Assembly (NCBI RefSeq): GCF_943736975.1
Contig: NZ_CALSFO010000003.1
Coordinates: 310,001-374,000 of the forward strand
DNA from: Streptococcus sp. Marseille-Q0941
GTDB lineage: Bacteria; Bacillota; Bacilli; Lactobacillales; Streptococcaceae
Direction of reading: 5' to 3'
DNA length: 64,000 nt
Within the stretch, counting starts at the first letter, position 1, and each line of letters begins with the position of its first letter. A program made the translations under genes and the position numbers. Shown piece after piece: positions 16,250 to 25,774 of this stretch. The notes below the pieces were generated by a model that worked only from the letters and a program-made list of their open reading frames with translations, ran no database searches and was not told where the DNA came from.

Positions 16250-18409
16250 TTAAATCACACAGCTTTCACATTGGTTAGCACCAACTTCACCGCCGTCATC
16301 AGTATAGGTACGGACGTAGTAGATAGACTTGATGCCCTTGTTAAAGGCATAGTTACGAAGGATAGACAAGTCACGTGTCGTTTGTTTGTTTTCTTTCTTC
16401 CATTCGTAAAGACCTGTTGGGATATCACTACGCATGAAGAGAGTCAGTGAAAGTCCTTGATCTACGTGCTCAGTTGCAGCAGCATAGACATCGATTACCT
16501 TACGCATATCCATGTCGTAGGCAGAAGTGTAGTATGGAATGGTTTCTGTTGACAAACCAGCAGCTGGGTAGTAGATTTTACCAATTTTCTTCTCTTGACG
16601 TTCTTCGATCCGTTGAGTAATTGGGTGGATAGAAGCAGATACGTCATTGATGTAGCTTATAGAACCATTTGGTGCCACAGCAAGACGGTTTTGGTGGTAA
16701 AGACCATCTGCTTGTACTTTATCACGAAGTTCAGCCCAATCTTCTGCACTAGGGATGAAGATGTCTTTAAAGAGTTCTTTGACACGCTCTGATGTTGGAA
16801 CAAACTCTCCAGTCACATACTTATCAAAGTAAGTGCCGTTGGCATAGTCTGATTTTTCAAAGTTGTGGAAGGTAACGCCACGTTCACGCGCGATGTTGTT
16901 TGATTCTACGAGGGTCCAGTAGTTCATGAGCATGAAGTAGATGCTAGTGAACTCAACAGACTCAGGTGATCCGTATTCGATCAATTGTTGGGCAAGGTAG
17001 CTGTGAAGTCCCATAGCTCCAAGTCCGAATGTGTGGGCTTGACTGTTACCGTGGTCGATAGTAGGAACAGCTACGATATGAGAACTATCAGTAACGAAGG
17101 TCAAAGCACGTACCATAGCACGGATTGAGCGACCAAAGTCAGGTGAAGTCATCATGTTGACCACGTTGGTTGAACCAAGGTTACATGAAACGTCAGTACC
17201 CATTTGAACAAATTCTTGCGCATCGTTGATAAGACTTGGTTCTTGGACTTGGAGAATCTCTGAACACAAGTTACTCATGATGATCTTTCCATCAACAGGA
17301 TTTGCGCGGTTAGCAGTATCAATATTGACTACATACGGATAGCCAGATTCTTGTTGCAATTTAGAAATTTCAGTTTCCAAATCACGAGCCTTGATTTTTG
17401 TCTTACGGATGTTTGGATTTGCAACCAATTCATCGTATTTTTCAGTGATATCAATATAGTTGAAAGGTACGCCATACTCTTTTTCAACAGAATAAGGACT
17501 GAAGAGATACATTTCTTCATTTTTACGTGCCAATTCGTAGAATTTATCTGGTACCACAACACCAAGTGATAGAGTCTTCACACGAACTTTTTCATCCGCA
17601 TTTTCTTTCTTAGTTGAAAGGAAGGCGATAATGTCTGGGTGGAAGACGTTGAGGTAAACAACCCCAGCACCTTGACGTTGACCCAATTGGTTAGAGTAAG
17701 AGAAGCTATCTTCGAAAAGCTTCATAACTGGAACGACACCAGAAGCAGCACCTTCATATCCTTTGATAGGAGCTCCAGCTTCACGAAGGTTGCTGAGGGA
17801 AATTCCCACACCACCACCGATACGTGAAAGTTGAAGAGCTGAGTTGATAGAACGTCCGATAGAGTTCATATCATCTGTTACCTGAATCAAGAAACAGGAT
17901 ACCAATTCACCACGACGTGCACGTCCTGCGTTTAGGAAAGATGGTGTAGCAGGTTGGTAGCGTTGGTGGATGATTTCATTTGCGATATCAGTTGCGATAG
18001 CTTCATCGCCACCAGCAAAGTAAAGAGCGTTAAAGAAGACACGGTCTTCCATGTTTTCAAGATAGTATTCCCCATCATTCGTTTTCAAGGCATATTGATT
18101 GTAAAACTTGTATGCAGCCATGAAAGACTTGAATTGGAAGTTTTGATCTTTAATAAATTGATAAAGCTCTTCTAAGAATTCTGGACGATATTTCTTGATA
18201 AATGCTGTTTCGATATAGTCTTGTTTGATGAGGTAATCTATTTTATCTGTGATAGAATCAAATACCATTGAGTTAGGCACAACGTTTTCTTTAAAGAAAG
18301 CATCCAAGGCTTCTTTATCTTTATGAAGCATAATTTGACCATTAACTGGACGGTTAATTTCATTGTTTAGACGGAAGTAAGTTACATCCTCAAGTTGTTT
18401 TAATCCCAT
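16250..18409 (-). CDS. nrdE: Class Ib ribonucleotide reductase, large (catalytic) subunit
   Basis: A 719-aa catalytic subunit reducing ribonucleoside diphosphates to deoxy forms. Recognisable segments are FLNAGRARRGELVSCF near 160 (substrate-site cysteine), SNLCSEIL near 380 (active-site radical cysteine), and the swinging C-terminal CESC pair in NQCESCVI that is re-reduced by NrdH. There is no extended ATP-cone, consistent with class Ib. It follows nrdH leftward after 69 bp. Confidence 0.96.
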   Translation of the reverse strand: MGLKQLEDVTYFRLNNEINRPVNGQIMLHKDKEALDAFFKENVVPNSMVFDSITDKIDYLIKQDYIETAFIKKYRPEFLEELYQFIKDQNFQFKSFMAAYKFYNQYALKTNDGEYYLENMEDRVFFNALYFAGGDEAIATDIANEIIHQRYQPATPSFLNAGRARRGELVSCFLIQVTDDMNSIGRSINSALQLSRIGGGVGISLSNLREAGAPIKGYEGAASGVVPVMKLFEDSFSYSNQLGQRQGAGVVYLNVFHPDIIAFLSTKKENADEKVRVKTLSLGVVVPDKFYELARKNEEMYLFSPYSVEKEYGVPFNYIDITEKYDELVANPNIRKTKIKARDLETEISKLQQESGYPYVVNIDTANRANPVDGKIIMSNLCSEILQVQEPSLINDAQEFVQMGTDVSCNLGSTNVVNMMTSPDFGRSIRAMVRALTFVTDSSHIVAVPTIDHGNSQAHTFGLGAMGLHSYLAQQLIEYGSPESVEFTSIYFMLMNYWTLVESNNIARERGVTFHNFEKSDYANGTYFDKYVTGEFVPTSERVKELFKDIFIPSAEDWAELRDKVQADGLYHQNRLAVAPNGSISYINDVSASIHPITQRIEERQEKKIGKIYYPAAGLSTETIPYYTSAYDMDMRKVIDVYAAATEHVDQGLSLTLFMRSDIPTGLYEWKKENKQTTRDLSILRNYAFNKGIKSIYYVRTYTDDGGEVGANQCESCVI

Positions 18410-18478
18410 AAAATTTCCTTTAATTCATTACAAAAGAAAGGCTTCTAAGATTGACATAGAAGCTTTGAGTCCTGATTG

Positions 18479-18697
18479 TTAAGCAAGTTTTTTGAGTTTT
18501 GCTGGTTGGAAGCCAGAGAAAACTTCAGTTGGTGTTTGAATGATAGGAGCAGCACTAAAGCCGAGCTCTTTAACTTGTTCAATAAATTCAGGTTGTTCGT
18601 CAAGATTGATTTCGCGATACGCGATGTTGTTACTGTCTAAGAATCGTTTGGTCATTTTACATTGAACACAATTATTTTTAGAATAAACGGTTACCAT
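18479..18697 (-). CDS. nrdH: Glutaredoxin-like NrdH redoxin
   Basis: A 72-aa thioredoxin-fold electron donor for NrdE. The redox motif CVQC is at residues 10-13 and the conserved GFSAAPII cis-proline region at about 47-54. Small size and lack of a glutathione-binding pattern suit NrdH. It is first in the nrd operon, transcribed from a promoter with NrdR-type sites. Confidence 0.93.
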   Translation of the reverse strand: MVTVYSKNNCVQCKMTKRFLDSNNIAYREINLDEQPEFIEQVKELGFSAAPIIQTPTEVFSGFQPAKLKKLA

Positions 18698-18733
18698 TCT
18701 GTAACTCCTCTTTCAAAATTTAATTACTTCTTA

Positions 18734-18761
18734 AGTATATCAGAAAAAAAATCTTTGTCAA
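18734..18761 (-). promoter_or_regulatory. Promoter of the nrd operon
   Basis: Minus-strand TTGACA (plus 18756-18761) and TATACT (plus 18734-18739) with a 16-bp spacer, about 36 bp before nrdH. Confidence 0.8.
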
Positions 18762-18768
18762 CGAAGAA

Positions 18769-18826
18769 AAACTAAATATTGTAGATTTTTTTTAGATGAG
18801 AGTCAACCAGACACAATATATAGTGA
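18769..18826 (-). promoter_or_regulatory. Pair of NrdR-box candidates upstream of nrdH
   Basis: Plus-strand ACACAATATATAGTGA at 18811-18826 fits the NrdR consensus ACACWATATATWGTGT almost fully. A weaker copy reads CTACAATATTTAGTTT on the minus strand (plus 18769-18784). Their centres are 42 bp apart, four helical turns. NrdR is an ATP/dATP-sensing repressor of reductase genes; nrdR itself is not in the window. Confidence 0.65.
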
Positions 18827-18967
18827 TTATAAAAAACAAAACCCATAAATAACAGCGTTTTCTAAATGTTAAAAATATAAAAAACTACATGATGTATTTT
18901 GATACATAAAATAGAAGATTTTCAGCAAGTTATCTGAAAGGAAAAAGAAGAAATCCCATAAAATACT

Positions 18968-18996
18968 TGAAAAAAATCCCAGAAGGTGATATAATA
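18968..18996 (+). promoter_or_regulatory. Promoter of ptsHI
   Basis: TTGAAA at 18968-18973 and a consensus TATAAT at 18991-18996, spacer 17 bp, about 60 bp before ptsH. Confidence 0.8.
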
Positions 18997-19057
18997 CCAA
19001 ATTGTAAGGGTTATCAGATATAACTCAAAAAGAAAACAATTAAAGGAGAGTCAAATT

Positions 19058-19321
19058 ATGGCTTCTAAAGATTTCCACGTAGTGGCAGAAACAGGTATTC
19101 ACGCACGTCCAGCAACATTGTTGGTACAAACTGCTAGCAAATTTGCTTCAGATGTTACTCTTGAGTACAAAGGTAAATCAGTTAACCTTAAATCTATCAT
19201 GGGTGTTATGAGTCTTGGTGTTGGTCAAGGTGCTGACGTTACAATCACTGCTGAAGGTGCAGACGCTGACGACGCTATCGCTGCTATCTCAGAAACAATG
19301 GAAAAAGAAGGATTGGCATAA
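19058..19321 (+). CDS. ptsH: Phosphocarrier protein HPr
   Basis: An 87-aa general PTS phosphocarrier. His15 in TGIHARPA is phosphorylated by enzyme I, and Ser46 in NLKSIMGV is the HPr-kinase site. P-Ser-HPr is the CcpA co-repressor, linking this gene to the cre site of the gat operon at 7360. Codon use is that of a very highly expressed gene. ptsI starts four bases after its stop. Confidence 0.98.
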   Translation: MASKDFHVVAETGIHARPATLLVQTASKFASDVTLEYKGKSVNLKSIMGVMSLGVGQGADVTITAEGADADDAIAAISETMEKEGLA

Positions 19322-19325
19322 GAAT

Positions 19326-21059
19326 ATGACAGAAATGCTTAAAGGAATCGCAGCGTCTGATGGTGTTGCAGTTGCTAAAGCATATCTACTCGTTCAACCG
19401 GATTTATCATTCGAGACTATTACAGTCGAAGATACAAATGCAGAAGAGGCTCGTTTGGATGTTGCTCTTGAAGCTTCTCAAAACGAGCTTTCTCTTATCC
19501 GCGAGAAGGCTGTAGGTACGCTTGGTGAAGAAGCGGCACAAGTATTTGATGCTCACTTGATGGTTCTTGCTGACCCTGAATTGATCGGTCAAATCAAAGA
19601 AACTATTCGTGCTAAAAAAGTAAATGCAGAAGCAGGCCTTAAAGAAGTAACAGACATGTTTATTACGATCTTTGAGGGAATGGAAGATAATCCATACATG
19701 CAAGAACGTGCTGCGGATATCCGCGACGTAACCAAACGTGTGTTGGCAAATCTTCTTGGTAAGAAATTACCAAACCCAGCTTCTATTAATGAAGAAGTAA
19801 TCGTCATTGCACACGACTTGACTCCATCTGATACTGCTCAATTGGACAAAAACTTTGTAAAAGCTTTTGTAACGAACATTGGTGGACGTACTAGTCACTC
19901 TGCAATCATGGCGCGTACACTTGAAATCGCAGCTGTTCTTGGTACAAACAACATTACAGAGCTTGTAAAAGATGGTGATGTTTTGGCTGTATCTGGAATC
20001 ACTGGTGAAGTAATCATCAATCCAAATGAAGAACAAATTGCAGAATTCAAAGCAGCTGGTGAAGCTTATGCGAAACAAAAAGCTGAATGGGCACTTTTGA
20101 AAGATGCTAAAACTGTTACTGCAGATGGTAAACACTTTGAGTTGGCAGCTAATATCGGTACACCTAAAGACGTTGAAGGTGTGAACGAAAATGGTGCTGA
20201 AGCTGTTGGTCTCTACCGTACTGAATTCTTGTACATGGATTCTCAAGACTTCCCAACTGAAGACGACCAATATGAAGCTTACAAAGCGGTTCTTGAAGGT
20301 ATGAACGGTAAACCTGTTGTCGTTCGTACAATGGATATCGGTGGGGATAAAGAACTTCCTTACTTTGATCTTCCTAAAGAAATGAACCCATTCTTGGGTT
20401 ACCGTGCTTTGCGTATCTCAATCTCTGAAACTGGTAACCAAATGTTCCGTACACAATTGCGTGCCTTGCTTCGTGCATCTGTTCACGGTAAATTGCGTAT
20501 CATGTTCCCAATGGTTGCTTTGTTGAAAGAGTTCCGTACTGCTAAAGCTATTCTTGAAGAAGAAAAAGCAAAATTGGTTGCTGAAGGTGTCGCAGTTGCA
20601 GATGATATCCAAGTTGGTATCATGATTGAAATTCCTGCTGCAGCGATGCTTGCTGACCAATTTGCTAAAGAAGTTGACTTCTTCTCAATCGGTACAAACG
20701 ACTTGATCCAATACACAATGGCTGCTGACCGTATGAACGAACAAGTATCATATCTTTACCAACCATATAACCCATCAATCCTTCGCTTGATCAACAATGT
20801 TATCAAAGCAGCTCACGCTGAAGGTAAATGGGCTGGTATGTGTGGTGAAATGGCCGGTGACCAAACAGCTGTTCCACTCCTTGTCGGAATGGGATTGGAT
20901 GAGTTCTCAATGTCAGCGACATCTGTACTTCGTACACGTAGCTTGATGAAGAAGCTTGACACAGCTAAGATGCAAGAATACGCTAACCGTGCTCTTACTG
21001 AATGTTCAACAATGGAAGAAGTTCTCGAACTTTCTAAAGAATACGTTAACTTTGACTAA
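19326..21059 (+). CDS. ptsI: PTS enzyme I (phosphoenolpyruvate-protein phosphotransferase)
   Basis: A 577-aa enzyme I that takes phosphate from phosphoenolpyruvate and hands it to HPr. The active histidine, about residue 191, lies in [13 protein letters not shown]. The PEP-binding domain shows GGDKELPYF near 340 and the metal/PEP signature [18 protein letters not shown] near 455. ATG 19326 gives the family start [13 protein letters not shown]; the same frame is open further upstream over ptsH, but that is an overlap artefact. Confidence 0.97.
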   Translation: MTEMLKGIAASDGVAVAKAYLLVQPDLSFETITVEDTNAEEARLDVALEASQNELSLIREKAVGTLGEEAAQVFDAHLMVLADPELIGQIKETIRAKKVNAEAGLKEVTDMFITIFEGMEDNPYMQERAADIRDVTKRVLANLLGKKLPNPASINEEVIVIAHDLTPSDTAQLDKNFVKAFVTNIGGRTSHSAIMARTLEIAAVLGTNNITELVKDGDVLAVSGITGEVIINPNEEQIAEFKAAGEAYAKQKAEWALLKDAKTVTADGKHFELAANIGTPKDVEGVNENGAEAVGLYRTEFLYMDSQDFPTEDDQYEAYKAVLEGMNGKPVVVRTMDIGGDKELPYFDLPKEMNPFLGYRALRISISETGNQMFRTQLRALLRASVHGKLRIMFPMVALLKEFRTAKAILEEEKAKLVAEGVAVADDIQVGIMIEIPAAAMLADQFAKEVDFFSIGTNDLIQYTMAADRMNEQVSYLYQPYNPSILRLINNVIKAAHAEGKWAGMCGEMAGDQTAVPLLVGMGLDEFSMSATSVLRTRSLMKKLDTAKMQEYANRALTECSTMEEVLELSKEYVNFD

Positions 21060-21066
21060 AATCATT

Positions 21067-21099
21067 AAAACCTTGTAGAACAAAACTACAAGGTTTTTT
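21067..21099 (+). terminator. Terminator of ptsHI
   Basis: AAAACCTTGTAG-AACAAAA-CTACAAGG followed by six T. Confidence 0.92.
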
Positions 21100-21179
21100 G
21101 TACTCTAATTTAAAAAGTCCATCTGTAAAATTTTCTAAAAATATGGTAAAATAGACAAAGGAAAAATACGGAGGCAACT

Positions 21180-21818
21180 ATGCAAAACAGACCAATCATT
21201 ATCGGAGTAACAGGGGGATCTGGAGGAGGGAAAACCAGCGTTTCTAAAGCAATCTTATCGCATTTTCCCAATGAAAAAATTGCTATGATTGAGCATGATT
21301 CCTACTATAAAGATCAATCTCATTTAACCTTTGAGGAACGCATCAAAACCAACTATGACCATCCTTTTGCTTTTGATACTGATTTAATGATTGAGCAAAT
21401 CAAAGAATTGTTGGCAGGACGACCTGTTGATATTCCTACCTATGATTATGCTGCGCATACTAGAAGTTCCAAGACCTATCGCCAAGAACCTCAAGATGTT
21501 TTTATCGTTGAAGGAATCTTGGTTCTGGAAGATAAACGTCTACGTGATTTAATGGATATTAAGATTTTTGTGGACACTGATGATGATGTTCGTATCATCC
21601 GTCGCATTAAACGTGATATGGAAGAACGTGGTCGTAGTTTGGATAGTGTTATTGATCAGTACCTTGGGGTTGTAAAACCTATGTATCACCAGTTTATCGA
21701 GCCTACTAAACGCTACGCTGACATCGTGATACCTGAAGGTGTGAGCAATACTGTAGCAATCGATTTATTGGCAACAAAAATTGAGAAGATTTTAGAAGAA
21801 GCGCGTGTATCTCACTAA
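21180..21818 (+). CDS. udk: Uridine kinase
   Basis: A 212-aa kinase phosphorylating uridine and cytidine in pyrimidine salvage. The P-loop GGSGGGKTS is near residue 11, a substrate segment DSYYKDQS near 40, and [12 protein letters not shown] near 140 is the lid/arginine region. An extended -10 (TATGGTAAAAT) about 35 bp upstream suggests its own promoter. A terminator follows, shared with the convergent gene. Confidence 0.95.
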   Translation: MQNRPIIIGVTGGSGGGKTSVSKAILSHFPNEKIAMIEHDSYYKDQSHLTFEERIKTNYDHPFAFDTDLMIEQIKELLAGRPVDIPTYDYAAHTRSSKTYRQEPQDVFIVEGILVLEDKRLRDLMDIKIFVDTDDDVRIIRRIKRDMEERGRSLDSVIDQYLGVVKPMYHQFIEPTKRYADIVIPEGVSNTVAIDLLATKIEKILEEARVSH

Positions 21819-21826
21819 GAACAATT

Positions 21827-21861
21827 AAAAACCTGTATCGATTGGATACAGGTTTTCTTTT
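21827..21861. terminator. Bidirectional terminator between udk and the ECF gene
   Basis: AAAAACCTGTATC / GATACAGGTTTTC stem, with A-rich and T-rich flanks on opposite sides. Confidence 0.85.
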
Positions 21862-22423
21862 ATTGTTTAATTTTTTCAAGTCTCGGAACAATGACGAGAG
21901 TTAAAACGGCCGAGATGATTAATTCTGCAATGGAGTTTGTTGAGATAACAGTCGCTAATAGTTTTTGAATATTGCCATCAAAAACATTTCCGAAAAGGAA
22001 GAATATTCCACCTAAGACAAATACAGTATTTGTTAGAGAACCAAGTGCACCTGCAAAGATGAGTCCAGCTTTTCCCTTTAGTAGTTTATAGACGAAATAG
22101 GGTGTCAAACCAATTAAGACACGAGGAACAATTGCGATAACAACTGAATAAATATTACCGTTAGGCACAAATGGTGAGAAGAGATAGCTTGTTGGTAGGA
22201 TTGTAAGTGTATTAACTGTTAAGCTAAGCACTCCCATCAAGAAACCTAAGGTTGCGCCAATTCTTGGTCCATAGATAATACTTGCAATAATTACTGGAAT
22301 GTGAACAATGGTTGGTTTGATTGGAAAAGGAAGCACATTAAATAAAATTGAGCTCAGTAAATGAATAACAATCATAATGGCAAAAAAGATAGCGATTGGA
22401 GCAATATTAGAGCGTTTGTTCAT
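21860..22423 (-). CDS. ECF transporter S component, probably for pantothenate or a related precursor
   Basis: A 187-aa protein with about six hydrophobic helices and the fold features of ECF-type substrate-binding S components (small, helix-rich, GPRIGATLGFLMG loop). It would bind the vitamin and join the shared EcfAA'T energising module encoded elsewhere. Its start overlaps coaC by 17 bp, and coaB lies just beyond. Since CoaC and CoaB act directly after pantothenate phosphorylation, a PanT-like pantothenate specificity is the best inference; the sequence does not prove it. Confidence 0.75.
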   Translation of the reverse strand: MNKRSNIAPIAIFFAIMIVIHLLSSILFNVLPFPIKPTIVHIPVIIASIIYGPRIGATLGFLMGVLSLTVNTLTILPTSYLFSPFVPNGNIYSVVIAIVPRVLIGLTPYFVYKLLKGKAGLIFAGALGSLTNTVFVLGGIFFLFGNVFDGNIQKLLATVISTNSIAELIISAVLTLVIVPRLEKIKQ

Positions 22424-22958
22424 GAAGTTTATCCTTTATTTCTTTTAAAATAGTTTCAAGATCAGCAAGAGCACCAGGACCTGTATCCCCACAAGCGAGT
22501 AGAGAATCTTTGGGAGAAATAATCATATAGCCGTAATTTTCTAAGGTTTTTAGATTAGCTTGGGTAGCAGGATGCTCATACATCTTTGTGTTCATAGCTG
22601 GTGCTATTAATTTTGGTACAAAATGTGGCAATGCAAGAGCAGTAGTAGTCACCATGTTGTCAGCTAGGCCATGAGCTAGTTTAGCGATTGTATTAGCCGT
22701 TGCAGGAACTACGATAAATAAATCTGTTTCTTTGCCAAGTTCAATATGATTGACTTTGTCAGGATAGGGTTCCTGCATAACATCCAGATGCACGATATTT
22801 TGAGATAAGACTTGAAGGGTTAAAGGCTGAATAAATGCTGTCGCAGCTTGAGTCATGAGAACAGTCACAGAATGTCCCTGTTTTTTCAAAGAACTAACTA
22901 AATCAGCAGTCTTATATGCGGCAATGGAACCAGTAATAGCGATAGTGATATTAGCCAT
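22407..22958 (-). CDS. coaC: Phosphopantothenoylcysteine decarboxylase
   Basis: A 183-aa flavoprotein (HFCD family) decarboxylating 4'-phosphopantothenoylcysteine in CoA synthesis. Seen: N-terminal GSIAAYK (about 10-16), PATANTIAK near 81, PAMNTKMY near 119, and the ACGDTGPGALAD cysteine loop near 155. In streptococci the bifunctional CoaBC of other bacteria is split, and here coaB lies immediately upstream, 11 bp away. Confidence 0.93.
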   Translation of the reverse strand: MANITIAITGSIAAYKTADLVSSLKKQGHSVTVLMTQAATAFIQPLTLQVLSQNIVHLDVMQEPYPDKVNHIELGKETDLFIVVPATANTIAKLAHGLADNMVTTTALALPHFVPKLIAPAMNTKMYEHPATQANLKTLENYGYMIISPKDSLLACGDTGPGALADLETILKEIKDKLHEQTL

Positions 22959-22969
22959 ATTATTCCTTT

Positions 22970-23659
22970 CTAAGCATTCAATTTCAGGATTCTATCAAGG
23001 AGTAAATCAGCAATTTCCTGTTTACTAGTAGCAGTTTGAAAACTAGTTTTCTCAACCAAGTAAGCCTTATGTTGCTCACCGTTAATCTGATTGAGGTCGT
23101 TTGCTACAATCAAATCGGCTTGGTTCTTTTCAAGACTTTCGCGAGCAATTTGTATCAGATATTCTCGACTGACATCTACCAATAATTTAAAGCCAATTAG
23201 ATGAATCTTGGGATTCCATTCTTTCACAAGAGATATAATCTTAGGATTTTTCTTGAGAAAAAGAACCTGTACGTCATCTTTAGATGAGATTTTTGTTTCC
23301 TGATTCTTCCTATCTAAAAACTTTGTTAGATCTTGACTAGCTTGAACCTCGTCAAACCCAGCCATATATACAGGAGTGTAGTCGGATACAGCCATGGAAT
23401 GGATTAAAACCTGGTAGTCCATGATAGTGTCTTTCATAGTTTGTAGTAAACCAGCTGTATTTTTAATTTCAATAATGGTTAAGCCTTGATGAGCGCTAGG
23501 TTTTACCGCCTGGGATGTTGTAATTAAACAAACCTGGTGTCCAGCCTCTAGCAAGGTTTCAGTGATAACTTTTCCTAGTCGACCAGAAGAGTGATTGGTA
23601 ATAGAACGAACGCTATCAATTGCTTCACTAGTACCACCAGAAGTAACTAAAATTTTCAT
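22970..23659 (-). CDS. coaB: Phosphopantothenate-cysteine ligase
   Basis: A 229-aa enzyme joining cysteine to 4'-phosphopantothenate, CTP-dependent in most bacteria. Supporting motifs are the N-terminal VTSGGTSEAID (residues 5-15), VRSITNHSSGRLG (16-28) and IVANDLNQI near 190. The frame extends 20 codons upstream, but the methionine at 23659 gives the usual start MKILVTSGGT; the extension is hydrophobic and probably untranslated. It is first of a coaB-coaC-ECF leftward operon. Confidence 0.92.
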   Translation of the reverse strand: MKILVTSGGTSEAIDSVRSITNHSSGRLGKVITETLLEAGHQVCLITTSQAVKPSAHQGLTIIEIKNTAGLLQTMKDTIMDYQVLIHSMAVSDYTPVYMAGFDEVQASQDLTKFLDRKNQETKISSKDDVQVLFLKKNPKIISLVKEWNPKIHLIGFKLLVDVSREYLIQIARESLEKNQADLIVANDLNQINGEQHKAYLVEKTSFQTATSKQEIADLLLDRILKLNA

Positions 23660-23890
23660 AGAACTATTGTACAAAAAAATGAGCGGTAAGTAAAATGAAA
23701 GCGATATAATATAGGCCAAAAAAGCACATTAATCCATAGTTAAAACCTATAAAGGCATATAAAAATTTAAATAGAGACCAAGAAAGTCTGTTATTTAGCG
23801 ATATTCACGAACGTTAGCAATCATAATATCTGTTAAAAATCTTATTTTATGATATAATGAATTAACACATTTGAGGTAGAGGAGTTTGTT

Positions 23891-25561
23891 ATGAAAACAG
23901 ATATTGAAATTGCACAAAGTATCGAATTGAAACCAATCGTTGATGTCGTAGAAAAACTAGGTATTTCTTACGATGATTTGGAATTATTCGGAAAATACAA
24001 GGCTAAACTCAGCTTTGATAAGATTCGTGAAGTTGAGAGTAATCCAGTTGGTAAGTTGATTTTGGTGACAGCCATCAACCCAACGCCAGCAGGTGAAGGG
24101 AAGTCAACTATTACAATTGGTCTTGCCGATGCTTTGAATAAGATTGGTAAGAAAACAATGATTGCTATTCGCGAGCCTTCTCTTGGTCCTGTAATGGGGA
24201 TCAAAGGAGGTGCAGCTGGTGGTGGTTATGCTCAAGTCTTACCAATGGAAGATATCAACCTTCACTTTACTGGAGATATGCATGCTATCACAACTGCCAA
24301 CAATGCTCTCTCTGCCTTGATTGATAATCACTTGCACCAAGGAAATGAACTAGGAATCGACCAACGTCGTATTCTTTGGAAACGTGTTGTTGACTTAAAC
24401 GACCGTGCTCTTCGTCATGTAACAGTTGGTCTTGGTGGCCCGCTTAATGGTATTCCACGTGAAGATGGATTTGACATCACTGTTGCTTCTGAAATTATGG
24501 CCATCCTTTGCTTGGCAACAGATATTGAAGATTTGAAACGTCGTTTGGCCAATATCGTCATCGGCTACCGTTATGACCGTACCCCTGTTTCTGTACGTGA
24601 TTTACAGGTTGAGGGTGCCTTGGCATTGATTTTGAAAGATGCTATCAAACCAAACTTGGTGCAAACAATCTATGGTACACCTGCCTTTGTACATGGTGGT
24701 CCATTTGCCAATATTGCTCACGGATGTAACTCAGTTCTAGCAACTAAAACTGCTCTACGTCTAGCTGATTACACAGTGACTGAAGCTGGTTTTGGTGCCG
24801 ATCTTGGAGCAGAGAAATTCCTTGATATTAAAACTCCAAACTTGCCAACGTCACCAGATGCAGTAGTTATTGTTGCAACCCTGCGTGCTCTTAAGATGAA
24901 TGGTGGAGTTGCTAAGGATGCTCTGACAGAAGAAAATGTAGAGGCAGTACGCAAAGGTTTTGCAAACTTGAAACGCCACGTAGAAAATATCCGTAAGTTC
25001 GGTATTCCAGCAGTAGTTGCTATCAACGAATTTGTATCTGATACAGAAGCTGAAATTGCAGCCTTGAAAGAACTCTGTGCTTCAATCGATGTTCCAGTTG
25101 AATTGGCTAGCGTATGGGCTGATGGTGCAGATGGTGGAGTAGCACTTGCTGAAACTGTGGTCAAAACGATTGCTGAAAATCCAGCTAACTATACTCGTCT
25201 TTACGATAACAATCTTTCTGTTCAGGAAAAAATTGAAAAAATTGTTACTGAAATCTACCGTGGTAGCAAAGTAAACTTCGAGAAGAAAGCTCAAACTCAA
25301 ATCGCTCAAATCGTTCAAAATGGTTGGGATAAACTGCCAATCTGTATGGCTAAGACTCAGTACAGCTTCTCAGATAATCCAAATGCTCTTGGAGCACCTG
25401 AAAACTTTGAAATTACCATTCGTGAATTGGTACCAAAACTTGGTGCAGGCTTTATCGTTGCCCTTACTGGTGACGTTATGACCATGCCTGGACTTCCAAA
25501 ACGACCAGCTGCTCTTAACATGGATGTTGAAAGCAATGGAACAGTTCTTGGATTATTCTAA
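23891..25561 (+). CDS. fhs: Formate-tetrahydrofolate ligase
   Basis: A 556-aa ligase making 10-formyl-tetrahydrofolate from formate, THF and ATP for purine and fMet synthesis. The P-loop TPAGEGKST is near residue 67, followed by the family's long conserved stretches ([23 protein letters not shown] in part near 110-130). Length is normal. A -10 box TATAAT lies at 23853-23858. Downstream sits an intergenic repeat followed by IS debris. Confidence 0.96.
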   Translation: MKTDIEIAQSIELKPIVDVVEKLGISYDDLELFGKYKAKLSFDKIREVESNPVGKLILVTAINPTPAGEGKSTITIGLADALNKIGKKTMIAIREPSLGPVMGIKGGAAGGGYAQVLPMEDINLHFTGDMHAITTANNALSALIDNHLHQGNELGIDQRRILWKRVVDLNDRALRHVTVGLGGPLNGIPREDGFDITVASEIMAILCLATDIEDLKRRLANIVIGYRYDRTPVSVRDLQVEGALALILKDAIKPNLVQTIYGTPAFVHGGPFANIAHGCNSVLATKTALRLADYTVTEAGFGADLGAEKFLDIKTPNLPTSPDAVVIVATLRALKMNGGVAKDALTEENVEAVRKGFANLKRHVENIRKFGIPAVVAINEFVSDTEAEIAALKELCASIDVPVELASVWADGADGGVALAETVVKTIAENPANYTRLYDNNLSVQEKIEKIVTEIYRGSKVNFEKKAQTQIAQIVQNGWDKLPICMAKTQYSFSDNPNALGAPENFEITIRELVPKLGAGFIVALTGDVMTMPGLPKRPAALNMDVESNGTVLGLF

Positions 25562-25572
25562 TTGAACAACAA

Positions 25573-25741
25573 AAGAGAGTGGGACAGAAATCGGTAATTC
25601 GTTAGAATTCGATTTGGTCGTCCCACCTCCGCACAGTTGAGTAGGGCTGTAAAAGCTGATGAAATCAGCATAGTAGAGTCCACTCAACCACTGCGTCTTG
25701 ATCGACAATCCAAAGACAATTGAGAGGCTAGGACTTTTGTT
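25573..25741. repeat. Streptococcal intergenic repeat (GTGGGACAGAAATCGG type), truncated
   Basis: Starts with GAGTGGGACAGAAATCGG and contains CCGCACAGTTGAGTAGGG, AAGCTGATGAAATCAGCAT and CACTCAACCACTGCGTCTTG, ending GAGGCTAGGACTTTTGT. I recall this sequence as a common 3'-flanking repeat in mitis-group genomes, which normally closes with a GTCCCAGCCTC-like arm complementary to the start. Here that last arm is missing and IS sequence follows. Confidence 0.6.
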
Positions 25742-25774
25742 GAACTGCACCCCAAAAGTTAGACAGAAAAAATC
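25742..25774. mobile_element. Possible solo end of an IS3-family element
   Basis: TGCACCCCAAAAGTTAGACA resembles the terminal inverted repeat of IS3/IS150-group elements in streptococci. There is no transposase reading frame with it. It sits exactly between the truncated repeat and the ISL3 end, which suggests nested insertions or deletions. Confidence 0.4.

Larger units (their letters stand above)
18698..19057. other. 360-bp divergent regulatory region between nrdH and ptsH
   Basis: Contains the nrd promoter and NrdR boxes on the left and the ptsH promoter on the right. Between them is AT-rich sequence with a short inverted repeat, ATGTAT-TTTG-ATACAT at 18892-18907. I see no open reading frame of note. 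Confidence 0.7.

Noticed and set aside
19767..20270. Leftward 167-aa reading frame inside ptsI
   Set aside because: Phe/Ser/Cys-rich composition caused by reading the antisense of a highly biased gene.
23803..23815. ATTCACGAACGTT upstream of fhs as a PurR box
   Set aside because: It has the CGAAC core, but three positions deviate from the usual consensus and no partner half-site is found at standard distance.
25553..25750. Leftward 65-aa reading frame over the end of fhs and the intergenic repeat
   Set aside because: It lies in repeat sequence, has no ribosome binding site and reads like a chance frame.
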